Shown here: positions 35,332-45,094 of the stretch, in pieces
How the letters are laid out: the number at the start of each line of letters is the position of its first letter
How positions within the stretch are numbered: the stretch's first letter is position 1
From: an uncultured Methanolobus sp.
GTDB lineage: Archaea; Halobacteriota; Methanosarcinia; Methanosarcinales; Methanosarcinaceae
Length of the DNA: 64,000 bases
Assembly: GCF_963667555.1 (NCBI RefSeq)
Contig: NZ_OY763421.1
Coordinates: 1,691,562-1,755,561 of the forward strand
Direction: 5' to 3'
The notes under the pieces: generated by a model
The model's database searches: none
The model's input: the letters and a program-made list of their open reading frames with translations, nothing else
What the model was told of the DNA's origin: nothing
Translations under genes and position numbers: made by a program

Positions 35332-36624
35332 ATGAAAGCAATAATAATCGGTTCGGGACTGGGAGGGCTTTTGAGCGCAGCAAAGCTTTCAAAAGAAGGA
35401 TATGAAGTAGAGATATTTGAACGTCTCCCCATTGTAGGAGGAAGATTCACCAACATCCCGTACCAGGGTTTCCAGCTGACCACCGGCGCATTGCACATGA
35501 TACCTCACGGACCTGCCGGACCCCTTTCACAATTACTGAAAGAAGTAGGAGCCGACGTGGAAATAGTCCGAAAAAAACCAGTATCAGTAATAAGGATTCC
35601 ACGGATCAGAAAAGATACTGATTACAAGTTCGGCCACAAAGATATTCCTTTTGAGGACTTCAGAGTGCCCTTCTCGCTTTTAAACCGCCTTAAGCTCATA
35701 TATTACGTAGCAACTACACGAAAAAACCCTCCAACGGGACAATCTTTTGAAGAGTGGTGTAAAAAACACATCCCACAGGACTGGACATATCGCATATCAG
35801 ATTCATTCTTCGGATGGGCACTCAGCCTGAAAGGCGCAGATGTTCCTGTTGAAGAAGCCTTTGCAATTATCGAGAACCTATACCATTTTGGCGGACCAGG
35901 AGTCCCAATGAGAGGATGCAAAGGAGTTACCGATGCTCTGGTAAATATCATCACTGCCAATGGCGGAACCATACACACATCTACTGAAGTTACGGGTCTT
36001 AAATCAGACAATGACAGGGTTACCGCAGTTATCGTAGATGGTAAAGAACACGCTGCTGACCTTGTGATCAGTGATATAGGGCATCCTGCCACTTCAAAAC
36101 TTATAGGAACTGAGGCCAATGTTAGCGGAATGAAAGAATACGCACGCAATTCCAGGGATCTTAAACCATCTGCCGGAATAAAGATATGTCTTTCTTCTGA
36201 TAAACCTCTGATAGGACATGGTGGCGTGCTGCTTACACCTTACGCAAAAAGAGTGAACGGAATCAATGAAGTGACAAATATCGATCCCTCCCTTGCACCG
36301 GCTGGAAAACACCTTACAATGGCGCATCAAACTGTTCACTGGAATGACCTTGATAACCTTGAAAAAGAGATCGAACTTGGACTTGAAGACCTAAAAGATA
36401 TTTTCGCAGGAAAAGAATATGAAGTACTTCTTATACAATCATACTCTAATGAGTGGCCTGTGAACAGATCACCTTCCGGAGCAGATCTTAAGAACAGAAC
36501 TCCAATGTCAAACCTTTACGTAGTCGGAGATGGGGCAAAAGGAAAAGGCGGCATTGAAGTTGAAGGTATTGCACTGGGTGTCAAGAACTGTATGCAGGAC
36601 ATTCTGGGTGAGGAATCTATATAA
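35332..36624 (+). CDS. FAD-dependent oxidoreductase, phytoene-desaturase-like
   Basis: 430 residues. N-terminal dinucleotide fold IIIGSGLGGLLSAAKLSKEG followed by Glu and FERLPIVGGRF (the GG doublet typical of CrtI/amine-oxidase type flavoproteins). C-terminal FAD motif NLYVVGDGAKGKGGIEVEG. Related archaeal proteins act on isoprenoid chains. Paired with an upstream ferredoxin (gap 1 base), which suggests a ferredoxin-driven reduction or saturation, parallel to the geranylgeranyl reductase pair at 40673-42063. Substrate unknown. Confidence 0.8.
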   Translation: MKAIIIGSGLGGLLSAAKLSKEGYEVEIFERLPIVGGRFTNIPYQGFQLTTGALHMIPHGPAGPLSQLLKEVGADVEIVRKKPVSVIRIPRIRKDTDYKFGHKDIPFEDFRVPFSLLNRLKLIYYVATTRKNPPTGQSFEEWCKKHIPQDWTYRISDSFFGWALSLKGADVPVEEAFAIIENLYHFGGPGVPMRGCKGVTDALVNIITANGGTIHTSTEVTGLKSDNDRVTAVIVDGKEHAADLVISDIGHPATSKLIGTEANVSGMKEYARNSRDLKPSAGIKICLSSDKPLIGHGGVLLTPYAKRVNGINEVTNIDPSLAPAGKHLTMAHQTVHWNDLDNLEKEIELGLEDLKDIFAGKEYEVLLIQSYSNEWPVNRSPSGADLKNRTPMSNLYVVGDGAKGKGGIEVEGIALGVKNCMQDILGEESI

Positions 36625-36678
36625 GAATCATAACCAGTAAAACTTATGTAATGGTTGATTCAAAACAAGGATTTAACA

Positions 36679-37665
36679 ATGAGTGAATTTGTAACATTCT
36701 GCCGAAATGTCTTCGTACCAGTCACAAATATTTGCAGGAATAACTGCAGATATTGTACTTTCAGGTGCGATCCGGATGACCCGGATGCAAAACTTATGAG
36801 GATAGAAGAAATTCTGCCAATATTGGAAGATGGAAAAAAAGCAGGATGTACTGAAGTTCTTTTTACATTCGGAGAGTATGCAGAGGAAGTTCCAAAGTAC
36901 AAAGAATGGCTGGAAGAACTTGGATACAGCAACACGATCGACTACATTTGCGAATTGTGTAAAATAGCCATCAATACAGGTCTTTTGCCGCATACCAATG
37001 CAGGAATACTTAACTATACGGAACTGGAAAAACTCAAACCTCTGAATGCCAGCATGGGATTAATGTTAGAGACAACAGCAGACGTAGCGGCGCACGAAGG
37101 ATCACCCGGAAAGATCCCTTCAAAAAGAATTAAGACCATGCGTTACGCCGGTGAACTTCAGATCCCTTTTACAACAGGCATACTCATAGGCATAGGTGAG
37201 ACGCTGGATGACAGGATCAACTCCCTGCTGACCATCGCGCAACTGCACGAGGAATATGGACACATACAGGAAGTCATAATCCAGAACTTCACTCCAAAAC
37301 CTGATACGCCCATGGCAGACATGCCCTCCCCTACAGAGGAGGAGATGATACAGGCAGTATTGATAGCAAGAGAGATCCTTCCGGATGATGTAGCAATACA
37401 GGTTGCGCCAAACCTGATAGACCCATACATCCTTATCCAGTGTGGTGCCGGCGACCTTGGAGGCATCTCGCCAACCACAATTGACTGGATAAATCCTGAA
37501 GCGGAATGGCCAAGCGTCTCTGAACTCAAAGAAATGGTTAATGAGATAGAGCTTAAAGAAAGACTTCCGCTTTATCCGCAGTACATAAAGAAAGGGTGGT
37601 ACAGCGAGAATCTCAAAGACCTGATTAACAGTCTTGCAGATGATGATGGGTATCGGAAAGTCTGA
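36679..37665 (+). CDS. cofG: FO synthase subunit CofG (radical SAM)
   Basis: 328 residues. With CofH it makes 7,8-didemethyl-8-hydroxy-5-deazariboflavin (FO), the chromophore of coenzyme F420. Radical-SAM cluster cysteines are 19, 23 and 26 in NICRNNCRYCTF, followed by the conserved RCDPDDPDA region; further motifs FTFGEYAEEVP and PFTTGILIGIGET. The open frame begins with TTG at 36655; the ATG at 36679 is at the usual place in front of EFVTFCRNVFVP. First of four cof genes on the plus strand. Confidence 0.96.
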   Translation: MSEFVTFCRNVFVPVTNICRNNCRYCTFRCDPDDPDAKLMRIEEILPILEDGKKAGCTEVLFTFGEYAEEVPKYKEWLEELGYSNTIDYICELCKIAINTGLLPHTNAGILNYTELEKLKPLNASMGLMLETTADVAAHEGSPGKIPSKRIKTMRYAGELQIPFTTGILIGIGETLDDRINSLLTIAQLHEEYGHIQEVIIQNFTPKPDTPMADMPSPTEEEMIQAVLIAREILPDDVAIQVAPNLIDPYILIQCGAGDLGGISPTTIDWINPEAEWPSVSELKEMVNEIELKERLPLYPQYIKKGWYSENLKDLINSLADDDGYRKV

Positions 37666-37682
37666 CTTCTGAACGGGCACAC

Positions 37683-37717
37683 ACTTTAAATACGAAAGAT
37701 AAGTATCAGTGAGAACT
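37683..37717 (+). promoter_or_regulatory. TATA box upstream of cofH1
   Basis: ACTTTAAATACG, with the TATA core at 37685-37692, lies 26-33 bases before the cofH1 ATG. That spacing suits an archaeal promoter giving a very short leader, so cofH1-cofH2-cofC may be transcribed on their own as well as from cofG. Confidence 0.5.
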
Positions 37718-38833
37718 ATGAATCCTATTATTCCGGAAGATGTCATTGAACGAGCCTATCAGGGCAGGATCACAAAGGAAGATGCGCTTTTCCTGTTAGA
37801 AGTGCCGCCGTTCAAGCTGTTTGAACTTGCGGACAGGTTGCGCCAGGAGACAGTAGGAGATACTGTGACCTATGTAGTGAACCGCAACATAAACTTCACT
37901 AACCGCTGCATCGGCAACTGTGGGTTCTGTGCATTCTGTGACAATACCGGTTATATTCTGGACATCCCCGAAATACTTGAAAAAGTAAGGGACGCTGAGA
38001 GCCAGGGAGCAACAGAAGTTTGCATCCAGGGCGGATTGCTTCCAAATGTTGACATTCATTTTTATACAGACATAATCAGAGCCGTTAAGGCAGAGTTCCC
38101 GCATATCCACACACATGCATTCTCCCCGATGGAAGTATACCATGCTGCTAAACAGACGGGCATTAGCATTGATGAGGCGCTTATTATGCTTAAGGAAGCA
38201 GGACTTGACACTATGCCAGGAACTGCAGCAGAAATACTCTCTGATAGGGTGAGAGAGATAATTTGCCCAAAAAAGCTCAAGACCAATGAATGGGTGGATG
38301 TTGTCACAAAGGCACACCAGACAGGAATAAACACAACTGCAACTATAATGTACGGACACGTTGAGACCATTGAGGAACGTATCGACCACATAATGCTCAT
38401 CAGGGAAATACAGAAAAAAACTGGCGGATTCACAGAATTCGTTCCTCTGACATTCATGCCCTATAACAACAAGATAGGTGCTGAAATGATCAAACAGGGC
38501 AGATACGCGACTCCCGGAATCCAGGATCTTCAGTTGTATGCCCTTGCACGCATTATTCTTAACACTCATATTGAAAACATCCAGGCAAGCTGGGTCAAAC
38601 TTGGAAAGAAGCTGGCACAGGTAGCTCTTTTCTGTGGTGTCAATGACCTTGGTGGAACTCTCATGGAAGAGAGGATCTCAGCATCTGCCGGTTCTACAAA
38701 TGGTCAGTTCATGTCAGCACAGGAACTGGAATGGTTCATCACATCATCAGGAAGGCAGCCGTTGCAGAGAAATACAAAATACAAACCGATTCTCAGCAAT
38801 GATACTGAACAAATGAAGTTCAAGGTCGCCTGA
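37718..38833 (+). CDS. cofH: FO synthase subunit CofH, copy 1
   Basis: 371 residues. Radical-SAM enzyme that joins tyrosine to 5-amino-6-(D-ribitylamino)uracil; CofG completes the ring. Cluster cysteines 64, 68 and 71 in RCIGNCGFCAFC, preceded by VTYVVNRNINFTN. Other motifs: EVCIQGGLLPNVD, HAFSPMEVYH, PGTAAEILSDRVR. The ATG at 37718 follows CAGTGAGAAC; a GTG at 37709 is in frame. Two cofH genes in tandem are known in Methanosarcina as well; the division of labour is not known to me. Confidence 0.95.
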   Translation: MNPIIPEDVIERAYQGRITKEDALFLLEVPPFKLFELADRLRQETVGDTVTYVVNRNINFTNRCIGNCGFCAFCDNTGYILDIPEILEKVRDAESQGATEVCIQGGLLPNVDIHFYTDIIRAVKAEFPHIHTHAFSPMEVYHAAKQTGISIDEALIMLKEAGLDTMPGTAAEILSDRVREIICPKKLKTNEWVDVVTKAHQTGINTTATIMYGHVETIEERIDHIMLIREIQKKTGGFTEFVPLTFMPYNNKIGAEMIKQGRYATPGIQDLQLYALARIILNTHIENIQASWVKLGKKLAQVALFCGVNDLGGTLMEERISASAGSTNGQFMSAQELEWFITSSGRQPLQRNTKYKPILSNDTEQMKFKVA

Positions 38834-38840
38834 GGATAGA

Positions 38841-39920
38841 ATGTACTCTTCTATTAATGACGAAATTATAGAGAATGCAAGAAACGGTGAAATCTCCAGG
38901 GAAGAAGCTCTTTCCCTGATGGAAATCGATCCTTTTGCTCTCTTTTCTTTTGCTAATGAACTACGTAAGGATGCCGTTGGCGACAAGGTGACCTACGTTA
39001 TTAATCGCAACATATACCTTACCAATATGTGCACCGGAAGCTGTGGATTTTGTGCTTTTAAGGCGAAGAACGGGTATATTCTTTCAACGGAAGAAGTACT
39101 TGAAGAAGTTGAAAAAGCACATGTTGCCGGAGCCACAGAGGTTTGTGTACAGGGCGGATACATCCCACAGCTCACCATGGAATACTATGCTGAGCTTTTT
39201 GATGCTATAAGATCAAATTATCCTGCAATGACAATGCACGCACTTTCACCCATGGAAGTAAATTATGCGGCAAGAATGGGAAACATGTCTGTTGAAGAAG
39301 CATGTGGAATTCTCAAGGATTGCGGCGTAGGTACAATGACAGGCACATCTGCAGAGATACTTGTTGACCGTGTAAGGAAGATAATCTGCCCGGACAAGAT
39401 CACAAGGCAACAGTGGATAGATACCGTTGAAACATCTCATAACGTCGGTCTGAGAACAAATTCCACCATAATGTACGGACATGTGGAAACAGTTGAAGAA
39501 AGACTTGAACATGTATTCACCATCAGAGACATACAGCAGCGTACAGGCGGGTTCACAGAGCTTATACCCATGCCCTTCATGCCGTACAATAATAAAGTCG
39601 GTGAAGAGATGATACAGTCCGGGAAGTTCATGAGTACCGGCATTGAGGATCTGAGGTTGCAGGCAATTTCAAGAATAATATTGAACGGGCATGTAGACAA
39701 TATACAGGCAGCCTGGGTCAAACTTGGAAAGAAGCTGGCACAGACAGCACTTTACTGCGGTGCGAACGACCTTGGAGGCACACTGATGGAAGATAAGATC
39801 ACTTCAGCGTCAGGAGGAACAAATGGAGAGTTCACTCCTGCAGAAGAAATAGAGTGGATGATACGCCAGACAGGACGCGTGCCGGTGCGAAGAAATGCAC
39901 TGTATGAGGAAGTACAATGA
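38841..39920 (+). CDS. cofH: FO synthase subunit CofH, copy 2
   Basis: 359 residues, the same plan as copy 1: cysteines 64, 68 and 71 in MCTGSCGFCAFK, EVCVQGGYIPQL, HALSPMEVNYA, TGTSAEILVDRVR, and the shared ANDLGGTLMED end. It differs from copy 1 in the residue after the cluster (Lys for Cys) and in the loops. ATG follows TGAGGATAG, seven bases after copy 1; its stop overlaps the ATG of cofC. Likely a heteromeric or specialised partner. Confidence 0.95.
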   Translation: MYSSINDEIIENARNGEISREEALSLMEIDPFALFSFANELRKDAVGDKVTYVINRNIYLTNMCTGSCGFCAFKAKNGYILSTEEVLEEVEKAHVAGATEVCVQGGYIPQLTMEYYAELFDAIRSNYPAMTMHALSPMEVNYAARMGNMSVEEACGILKDCGVGTMTGTSAEILVDRVRKIICPDKITRQQWIDTVETSHNVGLRTNSTIMYGHVETVEERLEHVFTIRDIQQRTGGFTELIPMPFMPYNNKVGEEMIQSGKFMSTGIEDLRLQAISRIILNGHVDNIQAAWVKLGKKLAQTALYCGANDLGGTLMEDKITSASGGTNGEFTPAEEIEWMIRQTGRVPVRRNALYEEVQ

Positions 39921-40552
39921 AAGCATTGATACCTTACAAAAAGAGAAACGCTAAATCAAGACTTTCACCTGCACTTACTCTAAAAGAGCGCGAGGAGTTC
40001 GTTGAACTCATGCTAAGAGATGTAATTTCAAGTTTGAAGGATGCAGGCATCGAGGAAATAGATGTACTGACAACACCCGACAATGGTGTTCCTGAAGACC
40101 TGGGTGTCAATGTGGTCCTTAGCGAACATGACCTGAACGAAGCGATCAATGACTATCTGGGACAGGAAAACAAACCGATATTCATCATTATGGCAGATCT
40201 TCCGCTGGTCAGAGCAAAACACATTGAAGACATTGTTTCAAGGACAGAGGATGTTGTGATCGTCCCCGGTAAAGGAGGAGGCACAAATGTCATTTTCATA
40301 AAAGACCCTTCCAATTACCACGTCAAATATTATGGTTCCAGTTTCCTTAATCATTGTAATATTGCAAAGGACAGAGGGTGCTCTGTCTCCATATATGATT
40401 CATTCATGCTGAGCACTGATATCGATGAGCCACATGATCTGGTAGAGATAATGCTTCACGGACATGGAAACTCTCTGAAATATGTGAATGCAAGATTCGA
40501 TATGAAAACAGGCAAAGCAAGAGCCAGGATAAATGCAACAGGCGATGCATAA
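39917..40552 (+). CDS. cofC: 2-phospho-L-lactate guanylyltransferase CofC
   Basis: 211 residues. Activates 2-phospho-L-lactate with GTP for the F420 side chain (lactyl-2-diphospho-5'-guanosine). Nucleotidyltransferase signature ALIPYKKRNAKSRLSPALT at the N terminus with the Lys-Ser-Arg-Leu motif, IIMADLPLV with the metal-binding Asp, and STDIDEPHDL near the end. Overlaps cofH2 by four bases (ATGA). Confidence 0.94.
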   Translation: MKALIPYKKRNAKSRLSPALTLKEREEFVELMLRDVISSLKDAGIEEIDVLTTPDNGVPEDLGVNVVLSEHDLNEAINDYLGQENKPIFIIMADLPLVRAKHIEDIVSRTEDVVIVPGKGGGTNVIFIKDPSNYHVKYYGSSFLNHCNIAKDRGCSVSIYDSFMLSTDIDEPHDLVEIMLHGHGNSLKYVNARFDMKTGKARARINATGDA

Positions 40553-40579
40553 ACAACATATATTCATTTCACGATATTG

Positions 40580-40606
40580 AATCCCCTTATTACGGGATTT
40601 TGATTT
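40580..40606 (+). terminator. terminator after the cof genes
   Basis: Stem AATCCC/GGGATT (40580-40585 with 40594-40599, loop of eight) followed by TTGATTT. It lies 28 bases beyond the cofC stop. The next 70 bases contain TTTTAAACTATT, a candidate TATA for the ferredoxin-reductase pair. Confidence 0.55.
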
Positions 40607-40672
40607 GAGAATTAGAAAGGTATATTTCCTTTTAAACTATTAGTGACAAATTATACAAATTTATAGGTGATA

Positions 40673-40849
40673 ATGGTGACCATCAGCGTAAATAAATTCA
40701 AATGCGGGTACTGTGGAGCATGCGTCAGTGTATGCCCCACCGGTGCACTTGAATTGGTCGAAACCTGGATAGAAGTCAGTGAGTTATGTACTTCTTGCGG
40801 GATCTGTGCCAAAATATGTCCAGTCGGAGCTATTGAGGTGAAAAAGTGA
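40673..40849 (+). CDS. ferredoxin partner of geranylgeranyl reductase
   Basis: 58 residues with two clusters: [17 protein letters not shown] and [17 protein letters not shown]. The start may be the ATG at 40673 or the GTG at 40676, both after AGGTGA. The stop is shared with the start of the reductase gene (GTGA). In Methanosarcina acetivorans the homologous neighbour ferredoxin is known to supply electrons to the reductase for full saturation of archaeal lipids. Confidence 0.9.
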   Translation: MVTISVNKFKCGYCGACVSVCPTGALELVETWIEVSELCTSCGICAKICPVGAIEVKK

Positions 40850-42063
40850 AAAACGAATATGATGTTGTGGTCATAGGTGCCGGTCCAGCAGGATCAATAA
40901 CTGCGAAAACAGCCGCTGAAAAAGGCCTCAGTGTCTTATTGATCGAGAAAAGACAAGAAATAGGCGATCCTGTGAGGTGTGCCGAAGGTGTAAGCAAAGT
41001 ATGGCTCAGGAAGCACATTGAACCCGATCACCGCTGGATATGCGCAGACGTAAAAGGCTCGCGCATCTATACTCCTGACGGCACAATGATCGAAATGGCA
41101 GAAGAGATCGCAGGTGCGGAAGTCGGATATGTTCTTGAACGTAAGATATTTGACAGAGCTCTTGCCTACGAAGCCTCAAAAGCCGGTGCAGAAGTAATGG
41201 TTAAAACCAGAGCCACTGGCCTTATCATTGAGAATGATTTTGTAAAGGGCGTCAAAGTATCACATCTTGGCAATTCCTATGATATCAAGGCAAAGATAGT
41301 CATTGGTGCTGACGGAGTCGAATCAAAGGTTGGCCGATGGGCAGGAATTAATACTTCTATTAAACCAATAGACATTGAAACATGTGCCCAGTACCTTATG
41401 AGTGGCACAGGTATTGACCAGAACTATTGCTATTTCTATCTTGGTAACGAAATTGCACCTGCAGGTTATGTATGGATATTCCCTAAAGGAAATGACATGG
41501 CCAACGTTGGTATAGGTATCCTTGGAAATAAATCAGGCAACGGAAAACATGCAATCGATTACCTGAACGATTTTGTGAAAGATAAATACCCGGATGCAAA
41601 AATACTGGAAATCGATGTTGGCGGCGTTCCTGTATGTGGCAGCATTGAGAGAACCATTGCTAACGGACTGATGCTGGTCGGAGATGCAGCCAGACAGTCT
41701 GACCCAATCACTGGCGGCGGGATCATCAATGCAATGGAAGCTGGAAAGATCGCCGGTGAGGTTGCATACAATGCCATATCCAAAAATGATGTCTCAGCAA
41801 AGTCACTTAATGAGTATGAGGACAGATGGCGAGAAACCATTGGCCGGGAGATAGACAACAGTCTTATTGTCAAGGACACATTCACCAAATTCAGTGACAA
41901 GGAACTTAATTCACTGGGACATTCACTTCAGGGAGTGAACTTCTCAAGCATGAGTCTTCTTGACCTGCTCTATGCGCTCTTCAAGGCAAACAAGAAACTT
42001 CTCTGGGAATTAAGAGTACTTTTCAAAACAGTGGTCAAGTACGAACTTGACTTTGAAAGATAA
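40846..42063 (+). CDS. digeranylgeranylglycerophospholipid reductase
   Basis: 405 residues, a flavoprotein that hydrogenates the geranylgeranyl chains of archaeal membrane lipids. FAD-binding [17 protein letters not shown] (residues 11-27) followed by [20 protein letters not shown] with the active-site Cys45; [12 protein letters not shown] in the middle; [20 protein letters not shown] near residue 280. GTG start after TTGAGGTG, overlapping the ferredoxin stop. Peripheral membrane protein in cooperation with its ferredoxin. Confidence 0.93.
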   Translation: MKNEYDVVVIGAGPAGSITAKTAAEKGLSVLLIEKRQEIGDPVRCAEGVSKVWLRKHIEPDHRWICADVKGSRIYTPDGTMIEMAEEIAGAEVGYVLERKIFDRALAYEASKAGAEVMVKTRATGLIIENDFVKGVKVSHLGNSYDIKAKIVIGADGVESKVGRWAGINTSIKPIDIETCAQYLMSGTGIDQNYCYFYLGNEIAPAGYVWIFPKGNDMANVGIGILGNKSGNGKHAIDYLNDFVKDKYPDAKILEIDVGGVPVCGSIERTIANGLMLVGDAARQSDPITGGGIINAMEAGKIAGEVAYNAISKNDVSAKSLNEYEDRWRETIGREIDNSLIVKDTFTKFSDKELNSLGHSLQGVNFSSMSLLDLLYALFKANKKLLWELRVLFKTVVKYELDFER

Positions 42064-42064
42064 T

Positions 42065-42110
42065 AAAGTGATAAATTATCACTTTATCTCATATCTTATC
42101 TTTTCTTTTT
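42065..42110. terminator. bidirectional hairpin between convergent genes
   Basis: Perfect 9-bp stem AAAGTGATA/TATCACTTT (42065-42073 with 42077-42085, loop AAT), followed on the plus strand by a T-rich run (ATCTTATCTTTTCTTTTTG). It separates the lipid reductase gene from trkH, which ends at 42134. Confidence 0.7.
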
Positions 42111-42133
42111 GGCTTTCAACGACTTTCTGTAAT

Positions 42134-43567
42134 TTACCTTTTCCAGAATTCAGGAGTCAGCATCACTATCACAGTGAAAACCTCAAGCCTGCCAACCCAC
42201 ATGTTGCCGATGAGCAATATTTTTCCCACAAAAGGAACAACATCGAAATTTGCCATAGGACCAACCAGGTTGAAGCCCGGACCAATGTTACCCAGTGTTG
42301 CAATTGATGCAGTGATGGAACTTAGAATATCCATACCCATAAGAGAAAGAAGGCCTGTAGATACTGCAAATATCATAAAGTAGATCACTACAAAAGAGAC
42401 TATTGCCTGCATTACATCATCAGGGACAGTTTTGTTGTTGAATTTGATAGGCTGGACAGCCCTTGGGTGAATTGACTTGAAAAGGGCACGCTGTCCGTAT
42501 TTAAGAAGAAGAAGGAATCTTACAACTTTAATACCACCGGAAGTCGAACCTGCGCAACCACCTATGAACATTACAGCAAGCAATACGATCTTTGCAGAAT
42601 CAGTCCATAAATTGAAATCCACCGTTGCAAATCCGGTTGTGGTCATGATAGAAACGACCTGGAATACTGCATACCTGAATGCGGTTAATATCGTTTCGCC
42701 CATATCATTCCAGAGACTGAACGTTAGTATTGCAGTTGCAATGAGGGTAACTGCAGTATAGAATTTGAATTCATCATCTTTTACAAGACTCTTCCTGTCA
42801 GTGTATAATGTGCGGTAGTGCAGAGCAAAGTTGGCTCCGGAGATGAACATGAACAGTGTAATAATACCCTCTATAAGAGGACTGTTAAATGCAGCAATAC
42901 TCAAACCATATGGAGAAAAACCACCACATGCCATTGTTGTGAAGGTGTGGGTCAGTGCATCATAAAAGGACATTCCTGCAAGCAGTAGAGCAATAACTTC
43001 CAGTAGAGAAATGGAACAATAGACAAGCCAGAGAATCTTAGCTGTTTCCCTTATCCTTGGTTTGATCTTATCTTCTGTCGGACCTGGAGCTTCTGCCCTG
43101 AACAACTGCCTGCCCGCAACACCAAGCTTTGGAAGAATGGCAATGAAGAGCATGATGATACCCATGCCACCAAGCCATTGTGTAAGACTGCGCCAGAAAA
43201 GTATGCTTCGGGAATGAACTTCAATATCAAGAAGAACTGTTGCCCCGGTTGTTGTAAAACCGGACATGGATTCAAAAATTGCGTTAATAGGACTTATGCC
43301 ATCAAGCATGAAAGGAATAGCACCGAATACAGCGGCTGCAAGCCATCCCAGTGCAACAATGGCAAAACCTTCTCTTGTTTTCCATTCATCAGATGAGTTG
43401 TAACGTTTAGAGAGAACTATCCCTGTAAGACCAGTAATTGCAACCGCGGTCAGAAATGGATAGAGAGAGTCACCATAATAGATTGCTACCAGTAAAGGAA
43501 GGATCATTATGGCGCCCAGGAACCTGAGAAGACCGCCCAATACATTCAATATGACTTCGTACTTCAA
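42134..43567 (-). CDS. trkH: potassium uptake protein TrkH
   Basis: 477 residues with the four repeated M1-P-M2 pore units of the Trk/Ktr/HKT superfamily. Selectivity-filter regions are visible as SGFTTTGATVL, TTMACGGFSPYG, MTTTGFATVDF and ATLGNIGPGF, each with the filter Gly. Works with TrkA, whose gene lies 17 bases upstream on the same strand. K+ uptake for turgor and pH homeostasis fits a marine or saline methanogen, though that habitat is inferred. Confidence 0.95.
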   Translation of the reverse strand: MKYEVILNVLGGLLRFLGAIMILPLLVAIYYGDSLYPFLTAVAITGLTGIVLSKRYNSSDEWKTREGFAIVALGWLAAAVFGAIPFMLDGISPINAIFESMSGFTTTGATVLLDIEVHSRSILFWRSLTQWLGGMGIIMLFIAILPKLGVAGRQLFRAEAPGPTEDKIKPRIRETAKILWLVYCSISLLEVIALLLAGMSFYDALTHTFTTMACGGFSPYGLSIAAFNSPLIEGIITLFMFISGANFALHYRTLYTDRKSLVKDDEFKFYTAVTLIATAILTFSLWNDMGETILTAFRYAVFQVVSIMTTTGFATVDFNLWTDSAKIVLLAVMFIGGCAGSTSGGIKVVRFLLLLKYGQRALFKSIHPRAVQPIKFNNKTVPDDVMQAIVSFVVIYFMIFAVSTGLLSLMGMDILSSITASIATLGNIGPGFNLVGPMANFDVVPFVGKILLIGNMWVGRLEVFTVIVMLTPEFWKR

Positions 43568-43584
43568 GAAACCACCATCATGAG

Positions 43585-44931
43585 CTACTTGAACAGTTTT
43601 TCAACTTCAGCGTTTGCAGACTGAAGACAAAATACCACTACACGATCCCCTTCCTCGATTACATACTCACCACGAGGAACCACTGTATTCCCATTGTGGA
43701 CAACCATACTGACAATGGCACCTGCCGGAAATTTTACATTTTTCAGAGGTTTCCCTACTATCTTTGACTTCTTAGAGGTCGTGTACTCTACGATCTCAGC
43801 TTTTTCGCCTTCGATAGTAGTTATGGATTCAATTCCCTGCCCGAAGGTAAGTTTAAGCACTTCATTAACTGTTGCCTGCCTTGGACTTACTGCACTGTCC
43901 ACACCCACCATCTCAAACAGCGAAACATAATCAGAGCGGTCAGACCTGGCAATAACCTTTTTCACACCGAGCTGTTTGGCAAGCAGGGCGCACAGAAGGT
44001 TCTTTTCGTCACTATTGGTCACAGAGATCACAACATCCATTTCGGAAATACCTTCTTCCTTCAGGAGATTGATATCTGTTCCGTCACCATTGAGAACAAG
44101 TACATCAGGCAGTTCTTCTGCAATCTCAAGAGACCTTTCCTTATTAGATTCAATTATCTTCAGATCGAATTGATTATTCAATTCATTATTCGCTACCATT
44201 TTAGCAAGGTAGAAACCTACTACACCGCCACCGATGATCATCACTTTGCTTCTTTTGCCAGTCTTTTCTCCGAAAAGATCACGGACCTCTTTCATGGCAG
44301 CAGGTTTACCGATGACAACTATGTGATCATTACTTTCAATCACATCCCCACCATGTGGGATGATAACTTCTGCATCCCTGAAAAGTGCACTTACTATGCA
44401 GCAATTTGCAAGATGAAGATCCTGCATTTGCTTACCGACGATCTTATGATCAGATGGAACCACAAATTCCATCATTTCAACCTTACCGTCGGCGAAAAGT
44501 TCTGCATCTATAGCGGAGGGAATAGCAAGGATCTCTGCAACCTCTGATGCAAGAGTTAGCTCTGGACAAACCATAATGTCAATTCCTATTTTAGGCCTTT
44601 TAGCCACAGGCTTGTCAATATAATCAGGATTGCTTACCCTTGCAACTGTTTTTAATTTAGTGGCATCGTGTACAGTAAGCTTTGAAGCCATACATGCAAC
44701 GATATTCACCTCATCAGAACCTGTAACAGCAACCAGAAGACCTGCATTTTCAAGAGCTTCATGAAGAATGGAAACGTTAGCACCATTTCCATGAATAACA
44801 TGAACGTCAAGCTCATCTGCACGAGCACATGCTTCCTCATTCTGGTCAACTATCACAACATCGTTTGTCTGGTAAAGAGCCTTAGCAATATGATAACCTA
44901 CCTCACCAGCACCAATAATTACGATCTTCAT
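43585..44931 (-). CDS. trkA: Trk system regulatory subunit TrkA
   Basis: 448 residues made of two RCK units, each a TrkA-N Rossmann domain plus TrkA-C. First nucleotide motif IIGAGEVGYHIAKALYQTND with acidic end VDQNEE; second IIGGGVVGFYLAKMVANNEL. It gates TrkH in response to NAD(H)/ATP. Cytoplasmic. The following ~160 bases to dnaJ contain no gene. Confidence 0.95.
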   Translation of the reverse strand: MKIVIIGAGEVGYHIAKALYQTNDVVIVDQNEEACARADELDVHVIHGNGANVSILHEALENAGLLVAVTGSDEVNIVACMASKLTVHDATKLKTVARVSNPDYIDKPVAKRPKIGIDIMVCPELTLASEVAEILAIPSAIDAELFADGKVEMMEFVVPSDHKIVGKQMQDLHLANCCIVSALFRDAEVIIPHGGDVIESNDHIVVIGKPAAMKEVRDLFGEKTGKRSKVMIIGGGVVGFYLAKMVANNELNNQFDLKIIESNKERSLEIAEELPDVLVLNGDGTDINLLKEEGISEMDVVISVTNSDEKNLLCALLAKQLGVKKVIARSDRSDYVSLFEMVGVDSAVSPRQATVNEVLKLTFGQGIESITTIEGEKAEIVEYTTSKKSKIVGKPLKNVKFPAGAIVSMVVHNGNTVVPRGEYVIEEGDRVVVFCLQSANAEVEKLFK

Positions 44932-45094
44932 AATAATACCTTCAAAAGGTCATAAATACGACATTCGTTGATACGAAAAACAAAACGCCATAATATGGTT
45001 ATTGGTTTTTATATCTTACCACTCAAGTGATGAGGCAATATAAATAGATGTCCTAAAAAAAGAATATAAAAAAATGAAAGAAAACTAAAAGGGA

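Noticed and set aside
37796..38569. 257-codon minus-strand frame
   Set aside because: Antisense to cofH1; no ribosome-binding site and no recognisable domain.
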